A DNA stretch of 24,446 bases from a virus, in the IMG/VR virus record IMGVR_UViG_3300024520_000481, positions 1 through 24,446 of that record; one strand, written 5' to 3'. Within the stretch, counting starts at the first letter, position 1. Each line of letters begins with the position of its first letter. Made by a program: the position numbers and the translations under genes. Under the pieces are notes generated by a model that saw nothing but the letters and a program-made list of their open reading frames with translations, made no database searches and was not told where the DNA came from. Positions 1 through 8,234 of the stretch are shown piece by piece.

Positions 1-8
1 TTTATAAT

Positions 9-1565
9 TTAAAATTGATACCCGTTTAACACAAACTCTCTTACTAAAATATCTTTTGAAGTAGGTGCTCCTGCCGTTGTTAATGCTTCAAATTCTACAT
101 CAAATACATCTCCAAAGGTAGCTTGCCCAATGACACTAAATGTAAAACTCTGTGCTCTACCTTGTCTTATTTCGGGATAACCTATTGCATAAGGAATAGC
201 TGTTCCATTAGAACGCAACCTACAAGCTATAAATCCATCACCCGACATTTCAACTGTCGCTGTAACAACTACCATGAAATTTGCATCTACCTTTGAGTCG
301 TAAGTAAGGGAGCAATTTGCAGCACTCGTTATTACCCTTGTAACAAGAGGGAAAGTAGGTGTATTGGTAAAAGCACCTGTTGTTACATTAGCTGCCGCTA
401 AAACTTGGGGATTAGTTGTTCCTGTATCTAAATCTTCTAAATTCCCTACAATAGACATAGTTGCCTTAGCATTTCCATTACCAATACCTTGATTGGCTTG
501 AATAATTGTAGTATTCTGAATGTCATAATCTATATTTGTTGCAACACCTGTTGTAAGTCCTACATTAATAACCGTATTAGCAGATATAGTTCCAAAACCT
601 ATTGTTGCTGTATTCGATATATTAATACCATCTTGTGTCTGTTGTGGGTGTATAATACATCCCGATATATTAACTGCCCCAAATCCATTTCCTAAACCAT
701 TAGCAAGCAATTCTATAAGTGAAGCGGTTGCCCATCCGCCAGGAGTCGGAATAGTAGATTCTCTAAACCACCTAACATATTCGCAACTTGTTATCTGTAA
801 CTTTGATACATTCTTGAAGTGGCAACCCATTGTAGTAGCTTGAATATACCAAAACAAACAATTTTGAATATCTACTAAATCGAAACCCTCTATATGATGA
901 ACGTCATAACACCCTCTAAACTGTAAGTTTATAAGAGTTAAAACTTTTAATCTACCATCATTATATGTTCCGTAATTAAAATTAGATGCTCTTAGTACAA
1001 CTTCACCTCCAACTGCATTTCCTGACGAAAGCTTTAGATTAATCATCTCAAAGTTAACATCAGTAACAGTTATAAAGTCTCCACCTGACCCTGTATAATC
1101 TAACCCATCTTTATCTCTATCCCAACCAGATAAAACAATACCTTCAGTATCAATTACTAATCTGTTAGGGCAAGAAACAATACCTCTAATAAAATAAGTT
1201 GTCCCTGTTACTAAAGTAATATTTCCACTACCATCAGGAGTACCAAAGTCAGACTCTTGGCTGACTTCAACCATATTAGTACTGTTAATGGTTGGAGTAA
1301 ATGGCCCAAACCCATTAGCAGTATAATTAGTATGTAGTGTAAATGTTTTTGCTGAAGTATCAGTTATTAATATTTCTTCTAAAGTTCCTGGATCACGCAA
1401 CTTCCAAGAACTTGCTGAAGTAGTTTTTGTTTGCCATACAAAATCACCTCCCGTTGAATCTATCTCAGGATTAGTTGTTGTATCAAATTGAATCTCTGAG
1501 TCTACTTTTACTATAGAACCCTTTAGCCAATGACCTGCTGTTTTTAATATTGTCCTTAATCCCAT
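9..1565 (-). CDS. Beta-helix tail spike/fibre-like protein
   Basis: A 518-aa protein at the end of the fibre cluster, complete with ATG start and TAA stop. Residues about 110-330 are rich in short beta strands with repeated Asn/Gly turns (patterns such as INLKL, LINLQF, VDIQNC, VNISGC), as expected of a right-handed parallel beta-helix of the pectate-lyase type used by phage spikes. A D-R-D-K-D-G motif sits at residues 149-154 before the helix. Residues about 395-518 form a second beta-rich region that may be a trimerisation or receptor-binding tip. The N-terminal 100 residues probably attach it to the virion. No catalytic motif of a polysaccharide lyase or hydrolase could be identified, so an enzymatic role is unproven. 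The fibre assignment is inferred from composition and from the neighbouring fibre genes. Confidence 0.7.
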   Translation of the reverse strand: MGLRTILKTAGHWLKGSIVKVDSEIQFDTTTNPEIDSTGGDFVWQTKTTSASSWKLRDPGTLEEILITDTSAKTFTLHTNYTANGFGPFTPTINSTNMVEVSQESDFGTPDGSGNITLVTGTTYFIRGIVSCPNRLVIDTEGIVLSGWDRDKDGLDYTGSGGDFITVTDVNFEMINLKLSSGNAVGGEVVLRASNFNYGTYNDGRLKVLTLINLQFRGCYDVHHIEGFDLVDIQNCLFWYIQATTMGCHFKNVSKLQITSCEYVRWFRESTIPTPGGWATASLIELLANGLGNGFGAVNISGCIIHPQQTQDGINISNTATIGFGTISANTVINVGLTTGVATNIDYDIQNTTIIQANQGIGNGNAKATMSIVGNLEDLDTGTTNPQVLAAANVTTGAFTNTPTFPLVTRVITSAANCSLTYDSKVDANFMVVVTATVEMSGDGFIACRLRSNGTAIPYAIGYPEIRQGRAQSFTFSVIGQATFGDVFDVEFEALTTAGAPTSKDILVREFVLNGYQF

Positions 1566-1577
1566 TGTTTATTTATT

Positions 1578-1832
1578 TTATACTATAAATGGATCTTTCC
1601 ATTCTTCTGTTAACATTATTGCTTCCATTTCTTCATATGTATATGGACCTTCTTTTGTTGTTAAGCTATCAAGAAAATCTGGTGGACTACCATGTTCCCA
1701 CTTTACAAATGCTTTAGTTTTGTCAATAGACTTCCTAACATCTTCTGTTTCATAAACCTGAGAATAATCTATTTTTGATAGTTCACTAACATTGAATATG
1801 ATAGAATCTCTATTTTCATAATTATGTGACAT
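1578..1832 (-). CDS. Small fibre-cluster protein with WEHGSPPDFL and YTYEEM motifs
   Basis: An 84-aa acidic protein whose ATG lies inside the last 11 bases of the preceding LamG-like gene, so the two are probably translationally coupled. The C-terminal half carries a pattern recalled from small proteins in phage fibre clusters: an aromatic/charged start (FVKWEHGSPPDFL), then a Leu-Thr-Thr-Lys-Glu-Gly-Pro-Tyr-Thr stretch, then EEM and a final E-W-x-D-P segment. No signal peptide or membrane segment is present. It may be a small structural or fibre-assembly protein. Its function is not established and only its genomic setting supports a virion role. Confidence 0.7.
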   Translation of the reverse strand: MSHNYENRDSIIFNVSELSKIDYSQVYETEDVRKSIDKTKAFVKWEHGSPPDFLDSLTTKEGPYTYEEMEAIMLTEEWKDPFIV

Positions 1833-2673
1833 CGTATCTACCGTTTAAAACATTAATATTCTGTGTTACTTCTTCTTGTGTAAGAACCCTATCATATACT
1901 AATGTCTGATAAGTAGTTCCTGCAAAAGGGGCTACTGGAATTGTTCCTGTTCCTATCCATCCATTAAGAGCAACTTTATTTGCTGTAGATTGGAATGAAT
2001 TTGTTAAACCACCCCAGCTTATAACCATTACATTACTTTGTAGTTTACCATCAATATAAATGGTTGGTCTATCTAACCCATCGTTAGTGTTTATAGAGCC
2101 ATCAAAACATATAGTTAAATTATGTAATTTATTTGGTTCTATAATATCCCCATCACTTCTTACAAATCTTGTCTGTGGTAATCCCCCAATAAGCCCAGGA
2201 GATGTATAAGGAATGTGTTCTATTCTAACCCCCCCATAACTTTCTGCTGTCATATTTCTCACTAATATAGCAAGTTGCCTTTGAGCAGTAGCCGAAGGAG
2301 CAGTATCATACTTTGAAAAAAACGTATATGCAACATCATCTACTAATGTATCAAACTTTATCCAAACTTGAATTGTATAAGTAGGACTTGTTCCTGCTAA
2401 GACTCCATTCAATATATTTCCTAAGTCAATAGTATCATCTAAACCATCAAACCCTACTCCTCCCCCTTTATCTGCTGTATATGAAGCACCATTAAGCATA
2501 GTTCCATCATAGTTATTGCTTGTAAGGTCACTCCATGTGTTATTACCTTCTGCTAACGATGAACTATAGAACCCATCTAAATTTAAAACAAGACCACTTG
2601 TGATTAACCCAGAGGGCAGTTCTTGTCCTTTTAGATACTTTAAATTTTTTATGTTTAAGTTCTTAATTATCAT
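1822..2673 (-). CDS. LamG-like jelly-roll fibre protein
   Basis: A 283-aa protein with a concanavalin A-like/LamG_3-type jelly roll over residues about 25-275. Visible hallmarks are the opening LVLNLDG strand, an FDGLDDTIDLG strand near residue 80, a YTIQVWIKF strand, a YIDGKL hairpin, and the closing pattern VYDRVLTQEEVTQN followed by N-G-R-Y, which is characteristic of LamG_3 domains. Such domains bind glycans, so a role in recognising host surface polysaccharide is reasonable. The start codon overlaps the upstream stop by four bases (ATGA), indicating translational coupling to the 140-aa fibre protein. There is no signal peptide. The domain call is fairly secure; the exact position in the virion is inferred. 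Confidence 0.8.
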   Translation of the reverse strand: MIIKNLNIKNLKYLKGQELPSGLITSGLVLNLDGFYSSSLAEGNNTWSDLTSNNYDGTMLNGASYTADKGGGVGFDGLDDTIDLGNILNGVLAGTSPTYTIQVWIKFDTLVDDVAYTFFSKYDTAPSATAQRQLAILVRNMTAESYGGVRIEHIPYTSPGLIGGLPQTRFVRSDGDIIEPNKLHNLTICFDGSINTNDGLDRPTIYIDGKLQSNVMVISWGGLTNSFQSTANKVALNGWIGTGTIPVAPFAGTTYQTLVYDRVLTQEEVTQNINVLNGRYDVT

Positions 2674-3092
2674 ATTACTATTTCACTAAATGTAGTTTCT
2701 GCTTTCCATTTAATATTAACTGCTGCTCCTGTTACTGTCACAGACATAGATCCAGGAACTGCTGTAATCGCTGTTCCCCAAGCTGCTGTAGCAACATCTT
2801 CTGCTATCATTTCATCTGTTACTGTATCAACAATAGAAGTGACACCTCCAAATTGCTTTATAGCACCTCTAAATTCATGACACCAAACATTTCCTAAAAC
2901 TGTTGATATAGCAGTAACTCTTGTTACAAAAGATTGAACAGTTCCATTCGCTATAGCTTTTGACGAAGTAAGCAAAAATGGAGTAGCATTTACTGTTGTT
3001 GCTGTCTGTACATATTCTCCACCACCACCTGCAGCAGTACTAACTTCTTGAAATCTTTTAGGTAATAGTGGATTAAATATTTGTTTTCCCAT
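2670..3092 (-). CDS. Small fibre tip/head-domain protein
   Basis: A 140-aa protein with a Gly-rich linker (residues about 20-26) after a short N-terminal region, then a beta-rich domain. The C-terminal pattern VTVTGAAVNIKWKAETTFSEI resembles the end of small beta-sandwich head domains found at the C-termini of phage fibres, where a V-T-G stretch is followed by an I-x-W strand. It ends in a TGA overlapping the next ATG. The single-base spacer after the preceding gene, the coupling to the next gene and the tiny size suggest a separately encoded fibre subunit or knob. The receptor-binding role is inferred. Confidence 0.65.
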   Translation of the reverse strand: MGKQIFNPLLPKRFQEVSTAAGGGGEYVQTATTVNATPFLLTSSKAIANGTVQSFVTRVTAISTVLGNVWCHEFRGAIKQFGGVTSIVDTVTDEMIAEDVATAAWGTAITAVPGSMSVTVTGAAVNIKWKAETTFSEIVI

Positions 3093-3093
3093 T

Positions 3094-3435
3094 TTATGAT
3101 AAAGTTGAAGTAGCTACATGATATGTACCTGCACCACCGTTGTAAGTAAATGTTTCTCTAACCGTTAGCCCAAGACTAGCAGAAGAATAAACTATCTCAT
3201 CTATTCTTTGATCTGCTAAACCCCCGCTTAACCAAGTATAAGTTTCTACTAAATCATTAGCTTCTGTTTTTAATTTTTCTAAGTTACTTTTTATTATGCC
3301 TGTTCCACCAGTGATTGAAGAATTAATAACTTTTAATTCTATTAATTTCTTAACTATTGCGTTTAAAGCTCCTAATTCCGTGTTTTTATTAGACGAACCT
3401 GTTCTACCAGGAAGTCCAAGTCTAGGTCCTGCCAT
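3094..3435 (-). CDS. Small virion/fibre-associated protein
   Basis: A 113-aa protein with a flexible N-terminus (MAGPRLGLPGRTG), a helical middle segment (residues about 20-68, Leu/Ile/Lys rich and probably coiled-coil) and a beta-rich C-terminus ending YNGGAGTYHVATSTLS. The helix-then-strand layout suits a trimeric fibre shaft segment. It lies in the run of overlapping or abutting fibre genes, one base before the 140-aa gene. No recognised enzymatic motif is present. It is called structural from context and secondary-structure reading only. Confidence 0.65.
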   Translation of the reverse strand: MAGPRLGLPGRTGSSNKNTELGALNAIVKKLIELKVINSSITGGTGIIKSNLEKLKTEANDLVETYTWLSGGLADQRIDEIVYSSASLGLTVRETFTYNGGAGTYHVATSTLS

Positions 3436-3441
3436 GATTTA

Positions 3442-3660
3442 TTATGCTTTATAAGATATTGTATTATCAGTTGAGTTTTTATATAATTGACCAGTAGTTA
3501 TTCCTGCAGCGCCTGCAGCTGCGTCGTCTACATATTCAGGTAAAGCTTGTAATAATTGAAGTACAAAAGTATGCACTGCAACTGGATTGTCCATAAGTAT
3601 TTTGGACTTTGCTCCTGTTACTGCTGTTCTTCTGTCGATAAATAATTTGTTACTTGACAT
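3442..3660 (-). CDS. Short fibre protein with shared N-terminal anchor
   Basis: A 72-aa protein. Its N-terminus (FIDRRTAVTGAKSKILMDNP) is clearly related to the N-terminus of the 526-aa fibre immediately upstream (FIDKRVFVTGRKSVLSLDNP). Its C-terminus has a D-D-A-A-A-G-A-A-G stretch and a G-Q-L-Y-K...I-S-Y-K ending, a pattern frequent in short phage fibre and spike proteins. The shared N-terminus suggests both proteins dock on the same virion site, the short one possibly as a truncated or decoy fibre or an adaptor. ATG start, preceded by a very AT-rich leader. Confidence 0.7.
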   Translation of the reverse strand: MSSNKLFIDRRTAVTGAKSKILMDNPVAVHTFVLQLLQALPEYVDDAAAGAAGITTGQLYKNSTDNTISYKA

Positions 3661-3707
3661 AATTTTGAATTTTAATATTATTAATATTTTATTGTTATTT
3701 TATTATT

Positions 3708-5288
3708 TTAATTATATGATATAACAAACCACTCTGTTCCATTGCTTACAACAGTCATAACTTCATATTGTGAATTCAGCGGTTGATCATTTACACCATC
3801 TATTGTTTCAACTCCATTACCTACTATGTGTACAACACCTGCTCCAGCATCAATTTTTTTAATAGTTATTTGTTGATTAGCTCTTGCTACTAGAGGTAAT
3901 GTTATATTTTTATCTATTGCTCCAGTAGTTACTAAAACAATTTCTTTATTATTTGCTGTATAATTTATTGCAGTACTAACAACATTTATAGAATCTTCCC
4001 AATTAATAGCATTTCCTCCATCATTAACAAGACTCTGACCTGCAAGACCATCTACTATTGGGAAATCATAAGAATAAGCAGGGGAGTTATTATTTCCAAA
4101 TCTTACTCCGCTAGTTAAATCTAAATCTATATACATGTCGGCTGCACCAGTATCTCTTGCACTCAGTGTTATTCCTTGATCAGAATTTACTGTAATTAAA
4201 GATCTTAAATTATCCGTCTCATCACTTATAAGTATCGAAGTATCAAAAGAAATAGATCTTTCAAAATTTTGACTAGGAACAGCCTGATACATTATAGGTT
4301 GGGGAGGATATGTTGCAATTACAGCACTTATTGCTGTAGAGGGAGTAAGTCCACTGCCTCCACTTAAAGTATGGGATACACCTGTAGAAAGTGGTCCCCA
4401 ATTTGATCCTAAATAATATATTACTGTAGCTGTGTTTGAAGGATTTAATAAATTCCAATCTATTACTAGTTGTTCTATTGTGTTTGCTCCATCAGTAGTT
4501 ATTACTATTGAATTTCCTATTGTACCATAATTATCTGCAATTATTTCAAATGAGAATCCAATTGCAGGATTAACTATTCCTGTAGTAGCCTGTGTTCCTG
4601 TTGTAGAGATATCAGAAATAATTCCTGGTCCATATAAAGGATTTGTTCCTATTCCTAAACTTAAATTAGTATCTGCAACTGTTCCACTTTCTTTTACTTC
4701 CCATAAACCTGCATTTGCTACTTCTAAATTTTCACTTGACCCTATTCCTACACCTCCAAGTTTAACTGTTCCTGCAGGTGATTCTGTAAGTCCTAAACCT
4801 ACATTTAATAAACCACTTGGATCAGCCCATTCACATGTTCCACCTGTAACAGGTCCTGCAGATGATTGTAAAGTTAATATTTGTCCAATTGTACCAGTAG
4901 AAGCTACAATACTAGGAGTAATTAATTTTACTGTTGAATCTCCTCGCAGCATTAAAGTTTGTGCAGATCTTATAGCTATAGTTTCTGTATATTGAGTAAA
5001 CCAAAAATCTCCTGTAAAGTCTAAATCTACAGTATCAAATGCAAACTGATGTCCTCCTCCTGCAACTGTAGTACCATGTAATAATGTACCACCTAATTCT
5101 GTACAATTAGTTTGTGTTCCAGTTATAGGATCTAACGCTGTTTGAATATTTAATCCATTTTGAGCACAAGAAACACCCATTAATGAAATTTGACTATTCG
5201 TAAAAGCAGTTAGATTAAACGGATTATCTAAAGAAAGAACAGATTTTCTTCCTGTTACAAATACACGTTTATCTATAAAATACTCCAT
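3708..5288 (-). CDS. Modular fibre protein
   Basis: A 526-aa fibre taken from the ATG at 5288. A GTG at 5315 would add nine residues but overlap the upstream gene by 20 bases and lacks the match to the 72-aa paralogue, whose anchor motif begins right after its own start. Modules in order: N-terminal anchor (FIDKRVFVTGRK); a G-x-x-G-Q-x-L...W repeat unit at about residues 132-157; an ADN-x-G-x-IGN-x-IVIT domain at about 230-310; a second GQSL...W unit at about 414-431; and a C-terminal domain with ITLPLVARANQQITIKKID, VETIDG and a W-F-V-I-S ending, widely seen at the ends of phage fibres. This makes it a probable host-recognition or head/tail fibre. The stop is TAA. Confidence 0.8.
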   Translation of the reverse strand: MEYFIDKRVFVTGRKSVLSLDNPFNLTAFTNSQISLMGVSCAQNGLNIQTALDPITGTQTNCTELGGTLLHGTTVAGGGHQFAFDTVDLDFTGDFWFTQYTETIAIRSAQTLMLRGDSTVKLITPSIVASTGTIGQILTLQSSAGPVTGGTCEWADPSGLLNVGLGLTESPAGTVKLGGVGIGSSENLEVANAGLWEVKESGTVADTNLSLGIGTNPLYGPGIISDISTTGTQATTGIVNPAIGFSFEIIADNYGTIGNSIVITTDGANTIEQLVIDWNLLNPSNTATVIYYLGSNWGPLSTGVSHTLSGGSGLTPSTAISAVIATYPPQPIMYQAVPSQNFERSISFDTSILISDETDNLRSLITVNSDQGITLSARDTGAADMYIDLDLTSGVRFGNNNSPAYSYDFPIVDGLAGQSLVNDGGNAINWEDSINVVSTAINYTANNKEIVLVTTGAIDKNITLPLVARANQQITIKKIDAGAGVVHIVGNGVETIDGVNDQPLNSQYEVMTVVSNGTEWFVISYN

Positions 5289-5295
5289 AGTTAAT

Positions 5296-5535
5296 TTAAC
5301 ACCCTCTACAGGCACTAGAATAGTTAGTTAATAGTAATTGTCTATATTTATTAAGATCGTTAATAATAGCACCATTTAAAGAACAGCTAACGATATTGTC
5401 TTCAATTGTAATAAATCGTTTAACTGTATTAATATCACTTAGTAATACTTCCATATTACAATTATACCCATATAATATCCTTGATGCATATTGAGATAAT
5501 TGTTTAACAAAATGACATTTTAAATCTGGATCCAT
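5296..5535 (-). CDS. Small Cys-containing protein ending in CxxC
   Basis: A 79-aa protein with five cysteines (C7, C26, C51, C76, C79) ending in C-R-G-C at the very C-terminus. Its opening DLKCHFVK and helical Leu/Ile-rich segment resemble the C-terminal region of the 414-aa protein encoded just upstream (TLKCQVVSKWVL...), which also ends in a CxxC. It may therefore be a detached copy or partner of that domain. One base separates it from the upstream stop. A small structural or fibre-linking protein is the likely role; metal binding or disulfide linkage through the terminal CxxC is possible but unproven. Confidence 0.6.
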   Translation of the reverse strand: MDPDLKCHFVKQLSQYASRILYGYNCNMEVLLSDINTVKRFITIEDNIVSCSLNGAIINDLNKYRQLLLTNYSSACRGC

Positions 5536-5536
5536 A

Positions 5537-6781
5537 TTAACAGCTACTACAAGGGTTATTATTAGAATTAGTTGGATATGCTATAGGATTTAATTTATTG
5601 GCTACAGTAGAAGCATCAGAACAATTACAATCATCAATTCTACCAAAACATCCATCTGTTTGTAATAATACAATTAATATTTCATATAATGCACATATTT
5701 CAGAATATGAAACACTTGATGTACAATCATTAGAATATAATAATGCATTATAAAAATCCATTATATTAGAATCAATACATAAAACCCATTTACTAACAAC
5801 TTGACATTTAAGTGTTCCACAATCAATAAATGTATGATTTTGTATACAGGTTGATGTTGTATTTTGATTTACTTCACAGAATATAATTTCATAAGTACCA
5901 GGCAACATGGTTGTTGAACCATATAAAGAATTAATACTTAATTGTATAACTTCATCAACTCCACCTGATAATGTAAATGTTTCTCCATTTGAAGGAGTAT
6001 AATCATTACCTTCAATTTCAGTTAATGTTATTGTATTAGCTGGGTTAGCAGCATTCCAATTTGAGACAAGTGTACTTAGCAGTATTGCTCCTGTTCCTGT
6101 AATAACAATATTGTTACCAATTATTCCTGTATTATCAGCAGTTAAATTTATTGCTTCTGGTGTACCGCCTGTTGTGGCAGCAAAAGAACCCGATAAAGTA
6201 GTAACATTTCCTGTAGTTGCTGCAATTCCAGGAGAAGCTATTTGTACAATATTACTAGGTAAAGCAGGGTATGTAATTACAGTTCCTGAAAGAACTCCAT
6301 CACAAGCACCGGTTGATTTTGTTATAATAAAATCTATAATATAGACAAATCCAGATTGAGTTGTTATTGTAAGTTCATAGGTTGTAGCAAGTCCATATCC
6401 ACTTGATAAAGTAAGATCTATACTTAATACCCCACCAACAACAGTAGATACAGGACTAATAGGTAATCCACCATCAATTACTAAAGATAAATTTCCAGAT
6501 ATTAAATCTCCGTTAAATCCAGCAAATTGAACGCTATATACATCATTTGGACCTGCAAGAACACATGATTCACTCAATACAAATTGATATCGAGGTGCAA
6601 TATTGGTTATAATACCAGGTGTACAACAATTGGTAGAATGTGTTATTGTATACTTATCAACATTTGTGAAATCCTTAACAGCAGAGCCCAGTATGTAATC
6701 AACATACTGAAGCCCTGTTGTAGGAGTATTAAATGTTATAGCATCACAATTTGTTGTATTTAAAAAATTGAGATCTGCCAT
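5537..6781 (-). CDS. Cys-rich virion structural protein
   Basis: A 414-aa protein with 17 cysteines. Residues about 1-160 are beta-rich and Ig-like. Residues about 200-275 hold an ADNTG-IIGN-NIVIT...WNAANPANT...LSGG module also found in the downstream fibre. Residues about 320-414 form a helical, Cys-dense tail (C321, C326, C335, C353, C363, C378, C385, C387) ending P-C-S-S-C. No signal peptide is present. The position after the 466-aa structural gene and before fibre genes suggests a baseplate, collar or fibre-attachment protein. The high cysteine content is unusual for a cytoplasmically assembled virion protein and may reflect zinc binding or disulfides formed after release. Function not recognised. 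Confidence 0.7.
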   Translation of the reverse strand: MADLNFLNTTNCDAITFNTPTTGLQYVDYILGSAVKDFTNVDKYTITHSTNCCTPGIITNIAPRYQFVLSESCVLAGPNDVYSVQFAGFNGDLISGNLSLVIDGGLPISPVSTVVGGVLSIDLTLSSGYGLATTYELTITTQSGFVYIIDFIITKSTGACDGVLSGTVITYPALPSNIVQIASPGIAATTGNVTTLSGSFAATTGGTPEAINLTADNTGIIGNNIVITGTGAILLSTLVSNWNAANPANTITLTEIEGNDYTPSNGETFTLSGGVDEVIQLSINSLYGSTTMLPGTYEIIFCEVNQNTTSTCIQNHTFIDCGTLKCQVVSKWVLCIDSNIMDFYNALLYSNDCTSSVSYSEICALYEILIVLLQTDGCFGRIDDCNCSDASTVANKLNPIAYPTNSNNNPCSSC

Positions 6782-6793
6782 TTTAATGTTTTA

Positions 6794-8194
6794 TTAAACT
6801 AATGCTGCGCCTGATGCTGTTGCGTTTAAACTATTATTAGTATTAAATAAATTTAAATTTAATACCATATATGCTCTTTGAGCAGCTGCTGTAGCAACAC
6901 CAAAAAATGGATTGCTTGTAGCATCTCCAATAGTTGTATTAACAACTGCTACAATAGTTGTAGATTTATTTACGGAAGGCATTCCACTAGATGCTGTTCT
7001 ACCATCACAATGTTCTATTACGAAATAATCATAGAAAGCATTAGCTCTAAATGCATTTGGAAATTCAACATTATAACTTTCCCAAGGCATTCTTGAACGA
7101 TTAGTTTCTTCATAGCGATTATTCATTTGATATTGAATATTCAATTGATGACCATAACCTTGACCTTCAGAACCAACACTAATTCTTTCTTGAACTACAT
7201 TGTCTAGTCCACTTACTAGACCCACTTCAATTCTACGTTTAGTTTGCATTCTAAAATCATAATATGCTTGACCTTCATCTAATGCCATAACATAAATCAT
7301 GTCACAATCATTTGTTGTGCCGGCGACTGGGGCTATTGCAGTTGCAGGTGCATTAGTTGTACCAGAAACAACATATGGTACAACGAGAGCAGTTGTAAAA
7401 GTTAGTGCTGTTAAGCGAGCATCAAGAGCTGCGAAAGATTGAGCCATTTCAGTTGTAAGTACAAATGAATGTACATTACCTGTTTTATCATATCCGATAG
7501 TTACAGCAGTACCCACTGCAACAGTACCATCACCTAATGAAGAAACAAGAACTGCTCCTGAACCCGGAGATGTACCTGCCGAATCAATACAAACAGCAAA
7601 TGCCATTTGTTGAGATTTATTGTCATTGACAGCAAGTGCTAATTCAGCAACAATTGTATCTTCCTGTTGAAGAGGAGTAAGTGTTCCGAGAGAAAAATCA
7701 GGAGTTGTATAAAATCCCATTACCGTTGGAGTATTATATCCACCATTAAACCAATCAGTACGGTCACCATGACCAGATACTTGAACTTGGTAAGTAGTTA
7801 AATCCCCGGGTATAATTGAACCACTTGCAGAAGCATCTCCTATTAAATGTGAATCATTAGATCCTAGAGCAGCATTAGACTGATCAATTATAATACCTTC
7901 TGAACAGAAAGCGTTAATCCAATCAGATTGCTCAAATGGACGACTATACAATGGAGATTTATCTAAAGATGTATCTCTGCGTTGGATTATCTGAAATGCA
8001 GATCCTGGACCAGCAGGTGCAACTGCAACTTCCTGATGATTACCTGAACCTGGTGTAGGGCCAAAAAACCCTGCGCTACCAGTTGCTAGATTAAGTACTC
8101 CTGTACCGGCTGTGTACAAAAAACTTGAACCTGTAGCAATAGCTACAGCGGGATCAAGTATAAAATATTTTGTTTGACTATGTTTTGAAATCAT
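6794..8194 (-). CDS. Unassigned virion structural protein (466 aa)
   Basis: A 466-aa, Ala/Gly/Thr-rich protein that does not match a family with confidence. The first 60 residues are hydrophobic and Gly-rich (AIATGSSFLYTAGTGVLN). The middle contains long beta-rich stretches (VAVGTAVTIGYD, LTFTTALVVPYVV). Residues about 310-420 contain a more compact region with RRIEVGLVSGLDN, QGYGHQLNIQYQMNN and FRANAFYDYFVIEH. The size, composition and position right after the ring/adaptor gene suit a major structural component of tail or head surface. A tail sheath, tube or capsid decoration protein are all possible and cannot be separated by eye. It is preceded by a 40-base AT-rich leader. Confidence 0.6.
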   Translation of the reverse strand: MISKHSQTKYFILDPAVAIATGSSFLYTAGTGVLNLATGSAGFFGPTPGSGNHQEVAVAPAGPGSAFQIIQRRDTSLDKSPLYSRPFEQSDWINAFCSEGIIIDQSNAALGSNDSHLIGDASASGSIIPGDLTTYQVQVSGHGDRTDWFNGGYNTPTVMGFYTTPDFSLGTLTPLQQEDTIVAELALAVNDNKSQQMAFAVCIDSAGTSPGSGAVLVSSLGDGTVAVGTAVTIGYDKTGNVHSFVLTTEMAQSFAALDARLTALTFTTALVVPYVVSGTTNAPATAIAPVAGTTNDCDMIYVMALDEGQAYYDFRMQTKRRIEVGLVSGLDNVVQERISVGSEGQGYGHQLNIQYQMNNRYEETNRSRMPWESYNVEFPNAFRANAFYDYFVIEHCDGRTASSGMPSVNKSTTIVAVVNTTIGDATSNPFFGVATAAAQRAYMVLNLNLFNTNNSLNATASGAALV

Positions 8195-8234
8195 TTTAAG
8201 TAATTTTTAATTAATAATTATAAATTGTTTAGTA

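Noticed and set aside
489-695. Open stretch on the plus strand inside the beta-helix gene
   Set aside because: It is antisense to a well-supported gene and reads as Cys/Ile/Tyr-rich nonsense; the same applies to other plus-strand stretches such as 6878-7096, 10461-10664 and 14681-14905.
3661-3707. AT-only near-palindrome (AATATTATTAATATT) as a terminator or operator
   Set aside because: All A/T pairing, no GC stem and no U tract in the right place; expected by chance in such a composition.
5288-5315. GTG start nine codons upstream of the fibre ATG
   Set aside because: It overlaps the preceding gene and the added residues have no counterpart in the 72-aa paralogue, whose anchor starts next to its own ATG.
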